Source: Tetranychus cinnabarinus
Lineage: Eukaryota > Arthropoda > Arachnida > Trombidiformes > Tetranychidae
Assembly: GCA_022266195.1 (NCBI GenBank)
Contig: WHVY01000003.1
Location: 11,594,001-11,658,000, forward strand
Direction of reading: 5' to 3'
Length of the DNA stretch: 64,000 bases
Shown here: positions 63,837-64,000 of the stretch, piece by piece
Position numbering within the stretch: position 1 is the stretch's first letter
How the letters are laid out: every line of letters starts with the position of its first letter
Notes under the pieces: model-generated
The model's database searches: none
Seen by the model: only the letters and a program-made list of their open reading frames with translations
What the model was told of the DNA's origin: nothing
Made by a program: the position numbers and the translations under genes

Positions 63837-64000
63837 ATGGGTAATGCGCAATCATCATGCGGTGTTCATCCTGAAGAAATTAACTCTCTTCGTCAAAAAA
63901 CTGGGTGTAAGTTACTCTTGATTAAAATACTCTTTCTACAATCAATCTTTAATGTCAATATTTTTATTGCAGTAAGTGGTAGTCAAATTGAACGTTTACT
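63837..64000 (+). CDS. CHP/tescalcin-like EF-hand protein, 5' part only
   Basis: Exon 1 (63837-63906) encodes MGNAQSSCGVHPEEINSLRQ then KTG; a 66-bp intron follows and exon 2 begins at 63973 reading LSGSQIERLL up to the window end. The N-terminal MGN is a myristoylation signal. The pattern EE-I-x3-(x)-TG-(F/L)-S-x2-QI-x-RL is that of calcineurin B homologous proteins (CHP1, tescalcin), which bind Ca2+ and regulate Na+/H+ exchangers (family knowledge). The EF hands would lie beyond the window. Other N-myristoylated EF-hand families (CIB, calcineurin B) fit less well. Confidence 0.7.
   Translation, partial: MGNAQSSCGVHPEEINSLRQKTGCKLLLIKILFLQSIFNVNIFIAVSGSQIERL

Overview
The window is AT-rich nuclear DNA from an animal. 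Its genes carry spliceosomal introns (GT..AG, many GTAAGT donors, most introns 60-400 bp, one of about 7.2 kb). Gene content (a Dscam-family receptor, S1A serine proteases, a family-31 glycosyltransferase, NudE, a CHP/tescalcin-like EF-hand protein, tRNA-Ser genes) fits an arthropod. The Dscam gene has a single copy of each Ig exon and no arrays of alternative exons, which fits a chelicerate such as an acariform mite better than an insect or crustacean. The species assignment is inference.

Layout. 1-9909: mostly non-coding, with one candidate internal exon at 5077-5179. 9910-16165: a complete-looking DNA transposon of about 6.3 kb with 38-39 bp inverted ends. It carries a tnp2-like transposase on the + strand and two paralogous accessory genes on the - strand, and it is studded with the palindrome TGGCCA. 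16166-25612: little coding signal apart from a candidate acidic last exon ending at 18629. 25613-26125: a small secreted, His-rich, very basic protein (-). 26800-31473: a tandem duplication, each unit holding a divergent tRNA-Ser pair and an S1A protease. 31711-49127 (-): a complete 12-exon Dscam-like receptor of about 1644 residues. It has nine Ig domains but only four FNIII domains, lacking the FN3-FN4-Ig10 block, and its last 2.2 kb is one exon. A third, trypsin-type protease (44599-45868, +) sits inside its large intron. 49661-49909: a Tc1/mariner-type MITE. 54626-55837: beta-1,3-galactosyltransferase-like enzyme. 57776-58510 (-): an L-xylulose/carbonyl-reductase-like SDR. 61736-62744 (-): nudE. 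63057-63645: an unrecognised 173-residue protein. 63837-64000: the start of a myristoylated EF-hand protein, cut by the window end.

The host genes do not form a pathway; they are ordinary neighbours. The genes that do look co-adapted are the three inside the transposon. The two - strand proteins share a fold, an intron position and a C-terminal signature, and the whole element is seeded with one palindromic motif about twenty times denser than the surrounding DNA. That suggests a transposase plus element-encoded DNA-binding cofactors, and it is the best candidate here for an undescribed system. All exon boundaries and counts were worked out by eye from the sequence; no database search was run.
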